This document shows, one piece after another, positions 60,491 through 64,000 of a stretch of DNA of 64,000 nt. The notes beneath the pieces were generated by a model. It was given only the letters and a program-made list of their open reading frames with translations. It had not been told where the DNA came from and ran no database searches. A program made the position numbers and the translations under genes. This DNA comes from Oopsacas minuta (taxonomy: Eukaryota; Porifera; Hexactinellida; Lyssacinosida; Leucopsacidae). The stretch lies in contig JAKMXF010000055.1 in the NCBI GenBank assembly GCA_024704765.1, positions 885,264 to 949,263 on the forward strand, given 5' to 3'. Within the stretch, counting starts at the first letter, position 1; each line of letters opens with the position of its first letter.

Positions 60491-60799
60491 GAAATTGAAA
60501 TTCAAACTTCGGTCAAGTACAATAGCAGTGGCAAATAATGTGATCTGACAATAAATACAAGGAATTAATTACGTCAAAAGCATGAATTTTGTTTCCAAGA
60601 CACGAAATTGCCCGTGCCAGCACCAATGTACATGTGTATAATAAAATCAGCACTGAGGTCTACCAGCTTCTTGAATCAATTTTGAACATACAAATAGATA
60701 ACACATACAAAGACAGATAAATCGCGCTTCAAAAGGCATCATTTAGCTTTGTGCCTGCTTCTCCTTAAGTATGAAATAGCCAAATATATCAATACTGTG

Positions 60800-61095
60800 G
60801 CTCGCCACGGAACGGGACAAACTCGGACTGTGGCTCGAGGTAAAAGATAGCGGAAATTTTCAATATTTTGTACAGTCATGATCAGGTAATAATCACATGA
60901 AGAGTTGGCCTTGGGCCAAATCATGAAGTCAGAAATTGTGGCATATTGAGGGTATCAGCGATTAGATTTTCAACCATCTAACATCAATATTGGAGAGTAG
61001 TGTCTGAAAATGTAAGTTTACAAAAATCAAAGAGGTGACAATTACGTCATAAATCTGTCATAGGTTGTAATTTTAGTCCAAGAATTGATGTTTTA
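60800..61095 (+). repeat. Long interspersed repeat, fragment E
   Basis: Reverse orientation. AAATCATGAAGTCAGAAATT and AGGTGACAATTACGTCATAA, with TCATAGGTTGTAATTTTAGT, match the middle of the family. Confidence 0.65.
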
Positions 61096-63429
61096 CAATA
61101 TGAATTTCCAACAATTCATACAATAGTAGAATTAATCTGCCGTCGTATTCACTAAGAAGTAAAGCTCTAAGTTCTAACCTAAGTCTTATTCCCAAAAAAA
61201 CTAAATTTGAACTCATGTACAAATTTTACTAGGATGATTGATAAAATATATATTATTAACAAGAATTGCTTGATATAGGAAAGTATCATTAAAAAGTTTC
61301 ACTTCGCAAAAAGACTCATCATAGACTCATATCAACATTACTGAATCTCAGTTCGCATAGGTGTCTGTCACGCTCCAATATAAAAAAATAGGTTCAATTT
61401 ATAAAGTCCAGAACCAAATATTAAACAACATTCAAGAAAATTATCAAATTCCCCTATAGAGGTAAATTTCAGTAGAATCAGGCAACTATTCCCCAAAGTA
61501 TCCCCATTCCCCACCTCCCCGAATAGAAATTCGTTTCTAAATAATTGGATAAAGGTAGACTAAAATTGCCCCGTTTATAGAAGTTCCACTGCATTTCGAA
61601 CATAGAAACATATATACAAGTGTGTGTATATACAAGTGCGTGTATATACACATAAATACTTACATATAAAGCTAAGCAATTCAGCAAAAAAAGGACAATG
61701 AATTAAGAATAATTGAAACAACAAATTATTCAAAAGAACTCACCAAATAATTACTTAACATTACACTACAAAATTGTTCATATATCTGCTTTATATAGAT
61801 GCCAACCTGGCGTCCAGCAAAGCCGTGAGATATGGGCTTCAAAACTATGAGTCGTTGGTTTTTCCCGTACACTGATATATTTAGGGTGGGTTTTACCTAA
61901 ACATATTTTGTCAATTATTTAGGGAAAGAGGTATATAAATCATAAATTATTAAGTAGAGAAATTAATAACAGCGAAATTATACTTTTTGACCTTAGAAAA
62001 GCTTGAGACTCACGGTTAAGGCATAAGATATGGCACCTCTACCTATTGCTAAGCAATATGCTGTCAGTAAGTTCCCAAAAAATTTCCAAATTTCATCATA
62101 TGTTATGATATTCAGGAAACTGAAAACCAATTTAGGTTTTAACAACAAAATGTCTTTCAAACGTTCCGAAATTTGATAAACATGTTGTTGAATAAATCAT
62201 TAATTCAAAGTCAGTCAATTTAGATATGCATAGACATATTGGGTACAGTGCGTACCCACGAATAGTTTCACTGATATTAGTTTGGGTTAAATAGTTGCAG
62301 TTATAATCTGGAATTTACCAAATTCCAAGGGAATGGTGTGTCAAAGGTTGGCAGGTATGCTAAGGCTTAAGGTAAATCTAAAGTGCAGCACCCTAAGATT
62401 GCCGCCTGAGGCGACTACAAATTAATCAATTGATTTATGAGAGATCATAGACAAGATTTTGATAAATGTTTTGGATGTATAAATGGCCAATGTAATTTCA
62501 TCTTCCGGACAAATTGCAAATATCTCGATAACCTTCAAGATTATTAATATTTAATTGAAAAATTAAGAAAAAATATGTGATCAAATTGTATATATATAGT
62601 TACTCAAGTACAGCCAACATTGTATACGAAATTATAATATATATTTCGTATTAGAGTATAATAGTTGAATTAATAGATCCACTTTGAGGTGAAATATGCA
62701 ATAAAGTAATTCACTGAATAAGTGCCCCTGGCGCAGATTCTTTTCGTGGACCCATTGTCGAATAATGCTGCATTGTTTCATGGAAATTTCAACATTCACT
62801 ATGGGACAATGCAAACTTTGTTCAATCATGTATAGTGGCCTGTGTGGCCAAACCTGTCTATGCAAGTTGAATCACAGCAGTATATCTCCGGGAAAACATC
62901 CATTGGTATTACCAGAGAACTTCAAACAGGCACTTTAGGTACTTCTGAAAGGAATCCAAGATCTCTATGAGATAAGATAAGTAAAGTAGTCTATGTTAAC
63001 AATCATCAGGCGAATATAGACAAATTGTATCATAAATGGCTGTGAAAAATGTGATAAATATCTAATCCGCTACTTTGAATTCATTAGCATCGACTTCAGT
63101 ACCTTTCGATTTATCTACTCAACGCATAATAGAGGCAAAATGGTATTTATTATCCATAGAGATCCATCGGGGCCCTGGTACATGCCGAAAATCGGTACTT
63201 TTTCAAGGCCTGCCCTGCCAAAGTTGATAACTCGGCCCTTAGCCAGCGGGATGCTTAATGAAATTATGCTAAGAGTGATTTCTAAAGCAAAACATTATAG
63301 GTTTAGAACAAAGAAATATAATGCGAGATACTAAATCGAAAATATAAACGTATCCCTAAAATCTATCCAAATCTTGCATATATCAAATCTTTACTATAAT
63401 CATCAATTTCCTCGCGGTATGATTAGGAA
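61096..63429. other. Non-coding stretch
   Basis: No gene identified. Around 63140-63300 both strands are open and GC-richer; the minus strand reads LAKGRVINFGRAGLEKVPIF, which I do not recognise. Confidence 0.3.
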
Positions 63430-64000
63430 GAACTACAAGGAAGTGGTTGAAGCAATTTGGATGAGACAAATCCAACAGCCCTAAAGTTGTACTTGAGGAA
63501 CAAGAGCTTCTCTATCACCTCCGAAAGCAAACGATTCCATATCCCTTCGAAATCTTGCTAGCCACTTTGAGCACTCGCTCACGTGAAACTGATCCACAAG
63601 GTGAACAAAAAATCGAAATGCAAGTATCAACAATCGTTAATATATTTCCAAATGAATTCCCCAGTACTACAATGGATCCAAATCTTTAGATATACTCTTT
63701 CCAGCATAATAGAGCAATAATTCTGCACTGATTTGGCTTGGAAGCATGTCAATTTTACAGATAGAATTCGAACTAACTATCGCTTTTGTCATCAGAGTCA
63801 TTTAAAATTTGATCCCACCACTGTTAGCGTTTGATTTTGACTCAGTTTGAAAATCTCTCCCCACTGTTCTCACTTTATCCATATTGAATACCAAAATACA
63901 CTCTCTTTTCTTTGCCTTTTCAGCTTTCTCTTTGGCAATAAAAGCCACACATTTTATATCTTGGATCAAAGATAGTAGCTATTGCATGCACATCAATATT
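63430..64000 (-). pseudogene. hAT transposase (ZBED-like), C-terminal part
   Basis: Minus strand, entering from the window's right edge. DVHAIATIFDPRYKMCGFYC matches the family's LDPRYK block. Then, with frame changes, comes ISAELLLYYAGKSISKDLDP, and CSPCGSVSRERVLKVASKIS, which corresponds to the SVPSERVFS dimerisation motif, ending near SSCSSSTTLG, the usual LFLKYN position. This is the ZBED/hAT-Ac type and differs from the ZMYM-like hAT relic at 5-6 kb. The rest of the gene lies outside the window. Confidence 0.7.

Noticed and set aside
1-64000. CRISPR arrays, operons, prophage or bacterial genes
   Set aside because: No regularly spaced repeats and no compact gene runs; the splice signals and element types are eukaryotic.

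Overview
This is a eukaryotic window: AT-rich, without operons or ribosome-binding-site structure, with spliced-exon signals and dozens of decayed transposons. The element set (mariner DD34D, a DD37D Tc1/mariner element, pogo/Tigger, Transib, PIF/Harbinger, hAT relics and MITEs) and one huntingtin-type exon point to an animal, most likely an arthropod. A parasitic copepod such as a sea louse would fit, but the species is a guess made without any search.

Layout. 1-12.4 kb: a mariner (957-4227) split by a 1.9-kb inverted-repeat insertion, a hAT relic (about 5.0-6.1 kb), one copy of a long tRNA-headed repeat and a hAT MITE. 13.6-16.2 kb: a cluster of candidate minus-strand exons of an unrecognised gene. 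18.5-28.6 kb: a DD37D element, a Tc1-like element with DD36E spacing, another hAT MITE and a second mariner. 30-33 kb: a decayed RAG1/Transib-family transposase. 33.86-33.98 kb: a 121-bp minus-strand exon matching N-terminal huntingtin. 35.8-36.2 kb: an OTU-protease-like relic. 38.5-41.7 kb: another long repeat and a Harbinger-like element that keeps only its Myb-like gene. 42.9-52.4 kb: a nest of elements. 55.4-56.7 kb: a third mariner. 57.9-61.1 kb: more long-repeat copies. 63.4-64.0 kb: the C-terminus of a ZBED/hAT transposase running off the end.

The nest is the most informative part. A Transib element (45314-48295) begins and ends with CACAGTG, which is also the V(D)J recombination-signal heptamer. 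It carries a 5-bp target duplication (CATTT) and a RAG1-like transposase. It sits inside a Tigger element (44585-49635, TA duplication); removing it with one CATTT copy re-joins the Tigger reading frame. The Tigger in turn sits at the start codon of a pseudogene from a family I cannot name. That family has three N-terminal CxxC pairs and a D...D-CxxC...E layout that I infer to be an unclassified RNase-H-fold transposase. A second copy lies head to head with it at about 50.8-52.4 kb.

Almost no host gene is complete here. Apart from the huntingtin exon and the 13.6-16.2 kb exon cluster, the readable coding sequence is transposon-derived and mostly broken by frameshifts or stops.
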